From NCBI GenBank assembly GCA_041941305.1, contig JBGTQJ010000029.1:47880-111879 (forward strand): 64,000 bases of DNA, given 5' to 3'. Positions within the stretch are counted from its first letter, which is position 1, and the number at the start of each line of letters is the position of its first letter. Source of the DNA: JANSWP01 sp041941305. Lineage in GTDB: Bacteria; Bacteroidota; Bacteroidia; Chitinophagales; Saprospiraceae. Of the stretch, positions 27,373 to 35,328 are shown piece after piece. Both the position numbers and the translations under genes were made by a program. Under the pieces are notes generated by a model. That model ran no database searches, was not told the DNA's origin, and was given only the letters and a program-made list of their open reading frames with translations.

Positions 27373-27777
27373 ATGTCAATATACTACAGTACACTAGCCG
27401 TTTCATGGGCTTTATTTGGACTTATATGGGTTGTTCAATTGGTTCATTATCCATCTTTCAGGTTTATTGACAAGAACCAATTTTTAGATTTTCATAAGCG
27501 TCACACTCGTTCAATTACCATCATCGTGATGCCATTAATGCTTCTAGAGTTAGGATTGTCTTTTTGGAGTTGTTACTTGTATCAATTTGAATTTGCGCAT
27601 TTGGTTCCTTTTCTTATGGTTTTGGGAATTTGGTCGAGTACCTTTCTAATTCAAATCCCTATACATCAAAAGTTGAGTAAGGTCAAAGACGAATTGCTTA
27701 TCAATAGACTAATCAAAACCAATTGGATCAGAACAATTTTGTGGAGTATAAAATCTATTTGGATAAGTGTTCTTTGA
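27373..27777 (+). CDS. Small four-helix membrane protein of unknown function
   Basis: The 134-residue protein has four hydrophobic helices. The conserved-looking signature is WVVQLVHYPSFRF, then FHKRHTRSITIIVMPLML, then STFLIQIPIHQKL and KTNWIRTILWSIKS. I recognise this as a conserved bacterial membrane protein family without an assigned function. The final residues (WISVL) are read from DNA that in another frame encodes rhodopsin. The original C-terminus has therefore probably been replaced, with loss of only a few residues. Its 3' end overlaps the rhodopsin fragment by 55 bp in a different frame. Confidence 0.7.
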   Translation: MSIYYSTLAVSWALFGLIWVVQLVHYPSFRFIDKNQFLDFHKRHTRSITIIVMPLMLLELGLSFWSCYLYQFEFAHLVPFLMVLGIWSSTFLIQIPIHQKLSKVKDELLINRLIKTNWIRTILWSIKSIWISVL

Positions 27778-28169
27778 TTTTTTACTCTCTGTGGATGCTT
27801 ATTGCGGGTTATTTAGGTGAAACAGTTTTTAGAGACAGCTCAGTGTTATGGGGTTTCATTTCAACCATTGGATACATCGGAATTCTCTATGAGATCTGGT
27901 TGGGCTCTGCTAAAAAGCTGGCTGATAGTTCCAATGACCCAATTTTACAAAAAGCATTCAAAGCCCTGGCATGGTTCGTTTTAGTTGGTTGGGCAATTTA
28001 CCCAATTGGCTATATGACTATCGAAGGCTCTGGTTGGTTAAGTGGAGTATTAGCAGCTTCAAGTATGGACATCATCTATAATATTGGCGATGCCATCAAT
28101 AAAATTGGATTTGGCTTGGTCATTTATTCACTAGCCATTGCAAGTTCTCGAAAAGAAGCAACTGTATAA
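27723..28169 (+). pseudogene. C-terminal half of a microbial rhodopsin (helices D-G)
   Basis: From about residue 18 the frame matches type I rhodopsins of the proteorhodopsin/xanthorhodopsin group. Helix D/E has LIAGYLGET and ILYEIWLGSA, helix F has VLVGWAIYPIGYM, and helix G has IIYNIGDAINKIGFGLVIY. The retinal-binding Lys and its Asp partner are both kept in DAINKIGFG. Helices A-C, with the proton acceptor/donor residues that define pump type, are absent. Upstream DNA instead encodes the unrelated membrane protein at 27373. The only in-frame start is TTG 27723, inside that gene, and the first ATG is inside helix D. It is probably a remnant left by a deletion that joined two genes. Confidence 0.8.
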
Positions 28170-28283
28170 AGTATTTGCCTTTGAAACTATTTTCCAGTTT
28201 CTTCGAGCAATTCATCATAGTGTTCCAAAAAGAAGATTAACATCTGTTAGATTATTTCCTTTCGGGGTGATTTTTTGGTAATT

Positions 28284-28316
28284 CTCCCGGAGCATTTGCT
28301 TCGGGAGTTTTTTTTT
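28284..28316 (+). terminator. Rho-independent terminator
   Basis: The stem CTCCCGGAGC/GCTTCGGGAG has one G-U pair and a four-base loop. Nine T residues follow (28308-28316). It ends the transcript of the 27373/27723 genes. Confidence 0.85.
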
Positions 28317-28430
28317 AAGTGAAGTTGTTCAAAAAAGTAAATTTCCTTGTCATCCATCTGACTAAATAATCCCCTTCCCCCTGGCAGCGAGCAGAATTTT
28401 ACAATAATTGAGGGCAAATTTCCATCAAAA

Positions 28431-28448
28431 ACTACCCTTTTGGGTAGT
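28431..28448. promoter_or_regulatory. Perfect palindrome, possible operator
   Basis: ACTACCC-TTTT-GGGTAGT is an 18-bp palindrome with 7-bp arms. Such TACCC/GGGTA dyads are typical of LuxR/NarL-type binding sites, but no such regulator is encoded in the window. Its role here is a guess. Confidence 0.35.
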
Positions 28449-28658
28449 ATCTCATGCCCACATCCCTACCTAAATTCGCCCTACAGTTTGAAATTCTCGA
28501 GTAAATCAGAATTCAAATAAGGAAATCACCAGACTATAAATTCCTCAAAAGAGGGCTGACACGCTTTATCTCCATATGGATTTCAGAAGCTGCCGTATAG
28601 TCGGGTGATAAACCTGCTATGCGGCTTTGTCATTTTAGGAGGTTGTTCAAAATGGTTG

Positions 28659-28690
28659 AAAATTGTTCAAATACAGTTTTGAACAATTTT
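28659..28690. promoter_or_regulatory. 13-bp inverted repeat upstream of susC
   Basis: The perfect arms AAAATTGTTCAAA (28659-28671) and TTTGAACAATTTT (28678-28690) have a six-base spacer. A further GTTGTTCAAAA lies at 28642. The repeated TTGTTCAAA half-sites suggest a protein-binding dyad. Confidence 0.4.
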
Positions 28691-28790
28691 AACAACATTA
28701 AACCAATTTGAAGAAGAGATTAGAGGGATGACATTCGCCCAAAAAGTTGTTTGGAACTAATGAGAGTTTTTTTCATACTAATTCAATTGT

Positions 28791-28822
28791 GATGTCGCAG
28801 GCTCAGTCTGCGACATCTTTTT
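28791..28822 (+). terminator. Terminator-like hairpin in the susC leader
   Basis: The perfect 10-bp stem GATGTCGCAG/CTGCGACATC has a 7-base loop and is followed by five T residues. As no gene ends just before it, it could be an attenuator in a long susC leader or simply a repeat-type hairpin. Confidence 0.5.
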
Positions 28823-29063
28823 AAGTAAAATCACTCGGCTGTTATTTTTTACAGCCTACCGACATACACACATTTCTTTAGATTTTAAGCCTATTTCTTA
28901 CCAAACCACCACTATCTACCGGGAATAATCGGTAGCATAGCTGGATATTTTATTCATCACTAATTCAATTAAAGGCTGTGGAAACTGGAATCATAGACCC
29001 TGGATAGTCCAACATTCCTAAACCATATCATTCCATTTCTTCCGCCGCAAAATTTTTTCACTC

Positions 29064-32000
29064 ATGAAAAAACTCTTACTGATCGCTTCGGTGTTTTTCA
29101 TGGCACTTGGAACCATGCTGGCACAAGAGCGGACAATTCAAGGGACAATTACCGACGCAAATGGTGAGCCGCTCATCGGAGCTAGTATCATCGTGAAAGG
29201 TACCACTTCAGGTACTGTTACCGACGTGGATGGCAGTTATTCATTGAAAGTTCCTGAAGGTAGTATGATTGTAGTTAGCTACACTGGTTTTACCACCCAG
29301 GAATTGGCATTGAGCGCTTCCAACGTTATGGATGTAACACTTCAGGAAGGACTCGTCCTTGATGAAGTGGTCGTCACTGCCCATGGTATTGAAAAAGAAA
29401 AACGAGCCCTGGGTTATTCCGTAGGAACCGTTTCAGGAGAAGAATTGGAGCGCATACCAGGCTCTGATGTTTCCAGAATGTTGAAAGGAAAGGTTGCCGG
29501 ACTGAATATCACCAGCACCAGTGGTGTGAGTGGGACAGGTACCAATATCATTCTACGTGGTTATTCTTCTCTTACTGGAAGTAACCAGCCTTTATTTATC
29601 GTAGACGGTGTACCATTCAATATCAGCACTAACAAAGACAACGGAACCAATGACTTCCTCGAAGGTGGTCAGTCAACTTCCAGTCGATTCCTGGACATTG
29701 ACCCAAATAATATAGAAAGCGTAAGTGTCTTGAAAGGACTTTCTGCTTCTGTATTGTATGGTGAGAATGGTCGAAATGGGGTAATTTTAATTACCACAAA
29801 AAATGGAGCAGCTGGGGGAACGGATGGAAAATTGGCTATTACAGTGGATCAATCATATTATAAAACTGAGATTGCTTCCTTGCCAGATTATCAAACAAAT
29901 TATGGAGGTGGATTCCACCAAAACTTTGGTTTTTTCTTCAGTAACTGGGGACCTCATTTTGATAGAATTGAAACAGTCAATCACCCACTATCTGCATTGA
30001 CAAATCCTGCCCTTAAAGCACAATTTCCTGAATATCAAGATCTTCCATACAATTACCAAAACTACAATAGTGTAGAGAATTTTTTCCAGGATGGATACAT
30101 ATACAATTCTTCCATCAATATTAAAGGAGGAACTGATAAAGCCAGCTTCAGCGGGACATTTGGTTACAGTCAGGATGAAGGATTTACACCAGGCAACACA
30201 CTTGAAAAAATAAATGTAGGTGTAGGTGGACAAGTAAAATTGTCCAATAAATTCAGGATGAATACAACTATCAATTTTGTCCAAACAGATATGGTCACTC
30301 CTCCTATCTCTTATAGTGATGGTAGTGGTATCTGGGCAGGTGGTGGTATTTCTGTTTTTTCGGATGTTTTTTACACCCCTCGTAGTGTAGACTTGATGGG
30401 CTTGCCATTCCAGGCACCTGCAACTAATGGAGCTGTCTATTACAGAAGTGGTAATGACATCCTGAATCCAAGATGGACGGTTGCCAATGCTGGAAATATC
30501 AGTGAAGTTCAGCGTGTATACGGTCAAAGTGGGTTGACTTATGAAGCGACGGATTGGTTGAGTTTAACTTACCGATTTGGTATAGATACCTATACAGAAC
30601 GCCAAGAATATTTCGTAAATAAAATGGGGCTTGGCAGCAATGATTATGCTCATATAAATAATGGTTTGTACAGAACTTCAGACATTAGAAACACCATTTG
30701 GGATCACAATGCATTTGCCGGGTTGAAATTTGAAAACATTGCGCCAGATCTTGATATGACAGCCAGAATTGGTTTTAATTATCGTCAGGATCGTTTCGAT
30801 AGAGATGGTCTTGAATCTACTAACCAGTTGGTATTTGGTTTTATTGAACACTCTAACTTTACCAATCACACTTCTATCAACAGCTTCTCAGGTTTGGATT
30901 TGCAATTCCGTTCATTAGAGCGCTTGATGGCAATGTATGGTGAGGTAACTTTTGATTACAGAAACTACCTCTATTTGAATATTCAAGCGAGGAATGACTG
31001 GTCTTCTACAGTTGAACCTGACAATCGTTCTTTGTTCTATCCTTCTGCCAGTTTGTCTTTCATTCCTACGGAATTGATGGATGATACCGGAATTTTGGAT
31101 TATCTGAAAGTGCGCTTAGGATATGGTACTTCAGCTGGTTTCCCGAATCCTTACAGCACCAGAAATACCCTTTCGGCAGTGGCTAAACAATTCGTGGATA
31201 GAAATGGAAACATCATAACTACTAATTCAAATGCCACCTTCTTTGAAGACAATGGTGCAGGTTCTACATTGGGTAATCCTAACCTGAAGCCTGAATTACA
31301 TAAAGAATTAGAGTTTGGTATAGATGCAAAATTGTGGAACAATCGCATAGGAGTCGATTTGACTTTGTATAGAAGAATTACGGAGGACTTAATCACTCGT
31401 GCACCACTTGAGCCAGCTACTGGCTATACTAGTACATTCTTCAATATTGGAGAAATTGAGAATAAAGGAGTCGAAATTGGATTAGACGTTACTCCAGTGA
31501 GAGTAGGTAATTTCCAATGGAATCTATATGGTAATTTTTATGCTTATCAAAGTATCGTTAACAAATTAGGACAGGGACTCTCTGAAGTTAATATAGCTGG
31601 ATTTACCAACCTCGGAAATTTTGCTGAAGAAGGCGAACCTTTTGGAATTATTAAAGGAACTGCTATTGCCAGAACTGAAGATGGAACACCAATTATCGAT
31701 GGTGATGGATATTTCCTACATACAGACACCATTCAAAGAATTGGTAACCCACACCCTGATTTTGTAACTTCTATTACCAATAATTTATCCTGGAAAGGTT
31801 TGAATTTCTCCTTCCAGTTTGATTATCGCAAAGGAGGGGATATGTATTCCGGAAGTGCCAGAGCATTATTGTCCAGAGGTTTGACTAAAGACACAGATTT
31901 TGACAGAACTCAAGCATTCTTGCTCGAAGGTGTAATCATTGACAATGATGGAAATGAAATTCCAAATACAACTATGATTACCGCTACCAATCTTTATTTC

Positions 32001-32300
32001 GACAATTATGGATTTGGACCAAGTGAAATGTCTGTCTTTGATGCAACGACTGTTCGCTTAAGAGAGGTAAGCTTGTCTTATACGCTTCCAAAAACATTGT
32101 TGGATGCAAGTCCTTTTGGAGAAATCACAGTTTCCCTTTCAGGGTACAACTTATGGTATAAGGCCATCAACTTCCCTGAGCACACCAATGTAGATACCGA
32201 TGCACTCGGTTTTGGTGCTGATGGTAATGGTCTTGGTTTTGAATTCCTGAATGGACCAAGTGCAAGAAGATATGGAGCAAGCTTGAGAGTTAAGTTCTAA
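29064..32300 (+). CDS. SusC/RagA-family TonB-dependent outer-membrane transporter
   Basis: The 1078-residue outer-membrane protein has a signal peptide ending in LAQ. A CarboxypepD_reg-like domain follows (IQGTITDANGEPLIGASIIV, about 23-110), then a TonB-box/plug region (LDEVVVTAHGIEKEKRALGY and IILRGYSSLTGSNQPLFIVD) and a large 22-strand-type barrel ending in aromatic-rich RYGASLRVKF. SusC proteins import glycans or peptides together with a SusD lipoprotein lid, driven by TonB/ExbBD. The susD gene follows 116 bp downstream. No glycoside hydrolase, peptidase or regulator lies in the operon, so the substrate is open. The start ATG 29064 opens MKKLLLIAS. Confidence 0.95.
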   Translation: MKKLLLIASVFFMALGTMLAQERTIQGTITDANGEPLIGASIIVKGTTSGTVTDVDGSYSLKVPEGSMIVVSYTGFTTQELALSASNVMDVTLQEGLVLDEVVVTAHGIEKEKRALGYSVGTVSGEELERIPGSDVSRMLKGKVAGLNITSTSGVSGTGTNIILRGYSSLTGSNQPLFIVDGVPFNISTNKDNGTNDFLEGGQSTSSRFLDIDPNNIESVSVLKGLSASVLYGENGRNGVILITTKNGAAGGTDGKLAITVDQSYYKTEIASLPDYQTNYGGGFHQNFGFFFSNWGPHFDRIETVNHPLSALTNPALKAQFPEYQDLPYNYQNYNSVENFFQDGYIYNSSINIKGGTDKASFSGTFGYSQDEGFTPGNTLEKINVGVGGQVKLSNKFRMNTTINFVQTDMVTPPISYSDGSGIWAGGGISVFSDVFYTPRSVDLMGLPFQAPATNGAVYYRSGNDILNPRWTVANAGNISEVQRVYGQSGLTYEATDWLSLTYRFGIDTYTERQEYFVNKMGLGSNDYAHINNGLYRTSDIRNTIWDHNAFAGLKFENIAPDLDMTARIGFNYRQDRFDRDGLESTNQLVFGFIEHSNFTNHTSINSFSGLDLQFRSLERLMAMYGEVTFDYRNYLYLNIQARNDWSSTVEPDNRSLFYPSASLSFIPTELMDDTGILDYLKVRLGYGTSAGFPNPYSTRNTLSAVAKQFVDRNGNIITTNSNATFFEDNGAGSTLGNPNLKPELHKELEFGIDAKLWNNRIGVDLTLYRRITEDLITRAPLEPATGYTSTFFNIGEIENKGVEIGLDVTPVRVGNFQWNLYGNFYAYQSIVNKLGQGLSEVNIAGFTNLGNFAEEGEPFGIIKGTAIARTEDGTPIIDGDGYFLHTDTIQRIGNPHPDFVTSITNNLSWKGLNFSFQFDYRKGGDMYSGSARALLSRGLTKDTDFDRTQAFLLEGVIIDNDGNEIPNTTMITATNLYFDNYGFGPSEMSVFDATTVRLREVSLSYTLPKTLLDASPFGEITVSLSGYNLWYKAINFPEHTNVDTDALGFGADGNGLGFEFLNGPSARRYGASLRVKF

Positions 32301-32301
32301 T

Positions 32302-32405
32302 TCTATGATTTTCTGAGACTACGATTCTTTGATACTATGATGGTTTGATGGTACGATAAGTTTGTTTGATAAATAATCATGGGATCACAGAATTGTAGAA
32401 TCATA
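32302..32405. repeat. Inverted word array between susC and susD
   Basis: Words of about 8 or 16 bp built on CTATGATT or CTACGATT fill 32302-32360. A reverse-complement copy follows. The arms 32319-32341 and 32376-32398 match at about 19 of 23 positions. The hairpin may lower susD expression relative to susC or protect the mRNA end. Confidence 0.55.
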
Positions 32406-32416
32406 ACATTATAAAA

Positions 32417-34015
32417 ATGAAATATCTAAATATATTTTTCATGTCTGTCTGTCTTTTCATGGTCTCTTCTTGTGACCTTGATTTGCAGGACAGCCCAAAT
32501 GATCTAACGCCTGATGTTGCAGATGTAGATTTTCTACTTAACGGCATGCAATTCGGGCTTAGTGAATACTTTTTTGAATTGACGGAATATACCATGGAAA
32601 CCGTCAGAATGAAAGCAATGGAACCACGTTCCGGAACCTATGAGACTGCTTACCAACCGCAGGATTTTGATGATATGTGGGAGCAGGCATACGTAGGTGT
32701 TTTGACAGATGGAGCGACATTAATTCCTTTGGCAGAAGAAAGAAGTTTGTTTGTTCACTCTGGAATCGCTAAAACAATACAAGCTTATACCTTGATGACA
32801 TTGGTGGATTATTTTGGTGACATTCCCTGGTCGGAGGCTTTGGATCCCAATAATTTCAATCCAACCGTTGAAGATGGTGCAACTGTATATGCTGCAGCAG
32901 AAGCTTTATTAGACGCAGCCATAGAAGATTTTGGAAAAGAATCCTTAGGATCGCCTGCCAATGACTTGTTCTATAATGGAGATGCGACCAGGTGGACTGC
33001 ATTGGTGAATACTTTGAAATTGCGTTTGTATCTCACCACGCGTTTGGTAGATGGAAGTGCAGCAGATAAAATCAATAAAGCGATTGCTGATGGTTTGATT
33101 GATGCCAGTGGCGATTGGGACTTCCCATTCTCAGGTGACAATACAACCAATCCATCCAGCCAGCACCCATACTTCGATAAAAATTATGGTGGGGCTTCTG
33201 ATTACATGTCTAACTCCTTCATGTGGATGTTGAAAACAGAGAAAGGAATTGTAGATCCTCGTCTGCGGTACTACTTCTACCGTCAAACTCTGGAGCCATC
33301 CAGCGATGTAAACGAATTGCCATGTATCGTAGAAAATTTCCCTGATCACTACCCCGCAAATATGGTATTCTGCCATGCAGGTGACGGTCACTGGGGACGA
33401 GATCACATTGATACTGACGGGATTCCGCCAGACAATCAACTGAGAACTGTTATTGGTTTGTATCCTGCTGGTGGTCAGTTTGATGCAGATCAAGGTACGC
33501 TTGCAAGCTTTTCTGATGGCGCGCAAGGAGCAGGTATTCACCCCTTGATGGATTATGGCTGGACTCAGTTTATGTTGGCCGAAGCAGCACTGGAACTCGG
33601 AACCAACGGTGATGCCAGAACCTATTTGGAAGAAGGTGTAAGGGCTTCTATCGCTAAAGTCATGAATTTTGCTCCTGGTGTAGTCAATCCTGTTTTTGAG
33701 CCTACGTCTGATGATGTAGAAAATTATGTTTCTACAGTATTGGATATTTATGACAATGCAGATGATAAACTAGACGTTGTGATCAAAGAATATTTCATTG
33801 CTCTTTTTGGAAATGGAATAGAAGCATACAATGCTTATCGTCGAACAGGCAAGCCTTCAAATGCACAACCTGCATTGAATCCTCAACCAGGGTTTTTCAT
33901 TAATTCTTTTGCCTACCCAAGTAACAGTGTAAACAGAAACTCCAATATCACTACAAAAGGTGGTGTTGACGTTCAGGTATTCTGGGATACGAATCCCAAG
34001 GATCACGTGAATTAA
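32417..34015 (+). CDS. SusD/RagB-family outer-membrane lipoprotein
   Basis: The 532-residue surface lipoprotein has the lipobox VSSC (FMVSSCDLDLQDSPNDL), so Cys18-20 is the lipidation site. The TPR-like helical core shows TIQAYTLMTLVDYFGDIPWS, the classic SusD signature, and later YGWTQFMLAEAALELG and IKEYFIALFGNGIEAYNAY. It belongs to the SusD-like group that pairs with SusC as a substrate-capturing lid. The gene lies 116 bp after susC and is followed by another surface lipoprotein gene, the normal order in these uptake operons. Confidence 0.95.
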   Translation: MKYLNIFFMSVCLFMVSSCDLDLQDSPNDLTPDVADVDFLLNGMQFGLSEYFFELTEYTMETVRMKAMEPRSGTYETAYQPQDFDDMWEQAYVGVLTDGATLIPLAEERSLFVHSGIAKTIQAYTLMTLVDYFGDIPWSEALDPNNFNPTVEDGATVYAAAEALLDAAIEDFGKESLGSPANDLFYNGDATRWTALVNTLKLRLYLTTRLVDGSAADKINKAIADGLIDASGDWDFPFSGDNTTNPSSQHPYFDKNYGGASDYMSNSFMWMLKTEKGIVDPRLRYYFYRQTLEPSSDVNELPCIVENFPDHYPANMVFCHAGDGHWGRDHIDTDGIPPDNQLRTVIGLYPAGGQFDADQGTLASFSDGAQGAGIHPLMDYGWTQFMLAEAALELGTNGDARTYLEEGVRASIAKVMNFAPGVVNPVFEPTSDDVENYVSTVLDIYDNADDKLDVVIKEYFIALFGNGIEAYNAYRRTGKPSNAQPALNPQPGFFINSFAYPSNSVNRNSNITTKGGVDVQVFWDTNPKDHVN

Positions 34016-34031
34016 TTTTTTAAGATCAAGT

Positions 34032-34072
34032 ATAAGTTCAAGTTTAAGATTAAAAATTAAACTTGAGCTTAT
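34032..34072. repeat. Word-array hairpin between susD and the lipoprotein gene
   Basis: The arms ATAAGTTCAAGTTTAA (34032-34047) and TTAAACTTGAGCTTAT (34057-34072) pair over 16 bp with one G-U. Another GCTTAAACTT copy follows at 34079. The vocabulary is the same as at 2862 and 63889. Confidence 0.6.
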
Positions 34073-34094
34073 TCTCAGGCTTAAACTTTATAAA

Positions 34095-34964
34095 ATGAAA
34101 CTAAAAAATTTCTATATCGCACTTTTTGTGTTGCCGCTTTTTGTTCTTTCTTGTGAAAGCGATTTCGCTCCACCACATGATATTACAGGCAAAGGCGGTT
34201 TTGTCCGATTCGATGCTGAATTGTCGGACATCAACACCACCATTGATTTAGGAGATCCAAGTGGTGTATTTTCAGCGCCATTAACTGCCCCTGGCGGCAA
34301 TGTTCGCTCTTATGAAATCAATTTCACTTTGGTACAACCAGGAAAAGGCTCCTCCGGTCCTTTCACTTTGAAGACGTTGACTGATTTCCCTACTACTTTG
34401 ACTATTGCTCCTCAAGAAGTGGCAACTGCTGCCGGAGTAGATTTGGCTGACCTCGGTGGAGGGGATAGAATTGACATCGAAGCATCTGTAACCAACGAAG
34501 ACGGCATCACCTTTACTTCTGATGACTTTACCGGTGATTTGTTCAATCCTGGTCAGCGTCAGGCGATGCAATACAGCGTCTTCTTCTTCTGCCCATTTGA
34601 TGTTCAGGAGGCAGTAGGTGAATACCTGATTGTAAGAGATGATTTTGGTACTACATTGGATCCTGACCGCTTGATCACAGCTCAGGCAGGACCTGGAGAA
34701 AATGAAATTACATTCATCAACTTATTTAGCCACCCGGAAGAATACGATGTAACGGTAAGAGTAGATGACCCATCTACAGCGGTTGCAAGGGTTGACAAGC
34801 AAGCTGCATGGCATTGTGACAATTTCGGTTGTCCTTATGGCGAGGGTAGAGTTGAAGGTGGAGGATTGTTTTTCTCTTGCTCAGGTTTCCTGACATTGGA
34901 TTTGCAGAATACGGTAGATGCAGGTTCATTTGGAACCTTCCGTTTGGAAATGTTGAAACAGTAA
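34095..34964 (+). CDS. Surface lipoprotein of a SusCD operon, unknown ligand
   Basis: The 289-residue lipoprotein has the lipobox VLSC (LPLFVLSCESDFAPP). The remainder is beta-rich with no clear family: FVRFDAELSDINTTIDLGDP, then an Ig-like stretch with VRSYEINFTLVQPGKG, and a Cys-containing C-terminal half (FFFCPFDVQEAVGEYLIVRD, WHCDNFGCPYG, FFSCSGFLTLD). By position it is the counterpart of SusE/SusF-type accessory binding proteins. Four to five cysteines in the C-terminal half may form disulfides. A terminator follows at 35081. Confidence 0.75.
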   Translation: MKLKNFYIALFVLPLFVLSCESDFAPPHDITGKGGFVRFDAELSDINTTIDLGDPSGVFSAPLTAPGGNVRSYEINFTLVQPGKGSSGPFTLKTLTDFPTTLTIAPQEVATAAGVDLADLGGGDRIDIEASVTNEDGITFTSDDFTGDLFNPGQRQAMQYSVFFFCPFDVQEAVGEYLIVRDDFGTTLDPDRLITAQAGPGENEITFINLFSHPEEYDVTVRVDDPSTAVARVDKQAAWHCDNFGCPYGEGRVEGGGLFFSCSGFLTLDLQNTVDAGSFGTFRLEMLKQ

Positions 34965-34972
34965 ATGTATCG

Positions 34973-34988
34973 CGACTCTCCAGAGTCG
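34973..34988. repeat. REP-like palindrome
   Basis: CGACTCT-CC-AGAGTCG is a perfect palindrome with a two-base CC centre. It is close in sequence and plan to the GGCTCT-CC-AGAGCC palindrome at 41318. A further hairpin (AGCAC..CAGA/TCTG..GTGCT, 35023-35046) follows. Confidence 0.55.
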
Positions 34989-35080
34989 TATGAAAACCAC
35001 ATAACATTTGAAATGATTTGAAAGCACGGTCAGAAAAATCTGTGCTACCAAATAAATTTCGCAGCTTTTTAAAGGAAATC

Positions 35081-35113
35081 AGGCTGTCGACATGAGTCGG
35101 CAGCCTTTTTTTT
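35081..35113 (+). terminator. Rho-independent terminator of the susCD operon
   Basis: The stem AGGCTGTCGA/TCGGCAGCCT (35081-35090, 35097-35106) has one G-U pair and is followed by about eight T residues to 35113. Confidence 0.85.
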
Positions 35114-35328
35114 GTATGCTTGCTTTGTTAATTCGAACAAATAATTCTTTCATTCAGGGTTCCCCTAAGAATATCCAAAATTGCGTTTGTTTTATTTCTT
35201 TAATTTTTTTTCAGATATTACTGCTCCATTTTATTCAAAAAACCAAAAACTATCGTGGCATATCTACTTTCTTTCCTTTCGATTTTTTTGTTGAGAAGCC
35301 GTTAAAATTTAACCGAAAAACAACTATC

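Larger units (their letters stand above)
28317..29063. other. Structured leader and promoter region upstream of susC
   Basis: There is no gene in these 747 bases. They contain several palindromes, listed separately at 28431, 28659 and 28791, plus a hairpin with arms GCCGTATAG (28592-28600) and CTATGCGGC (28617-28625). Confidence 0.5.

Noticed and set aside
28791..28822. Riboswitch in the susC leader
   Set aside because: Only a simple hairpin is seen, with none of the conserved cores of known riboswitch classes.
35092..35328. Possible N-terminal extension of the 35329 membrane protein from ATG 35092
   Set aside because: It begins inside the stem of the susCD terminator, has no family-like sequence, and the conserved protein starts at ATG 35329.
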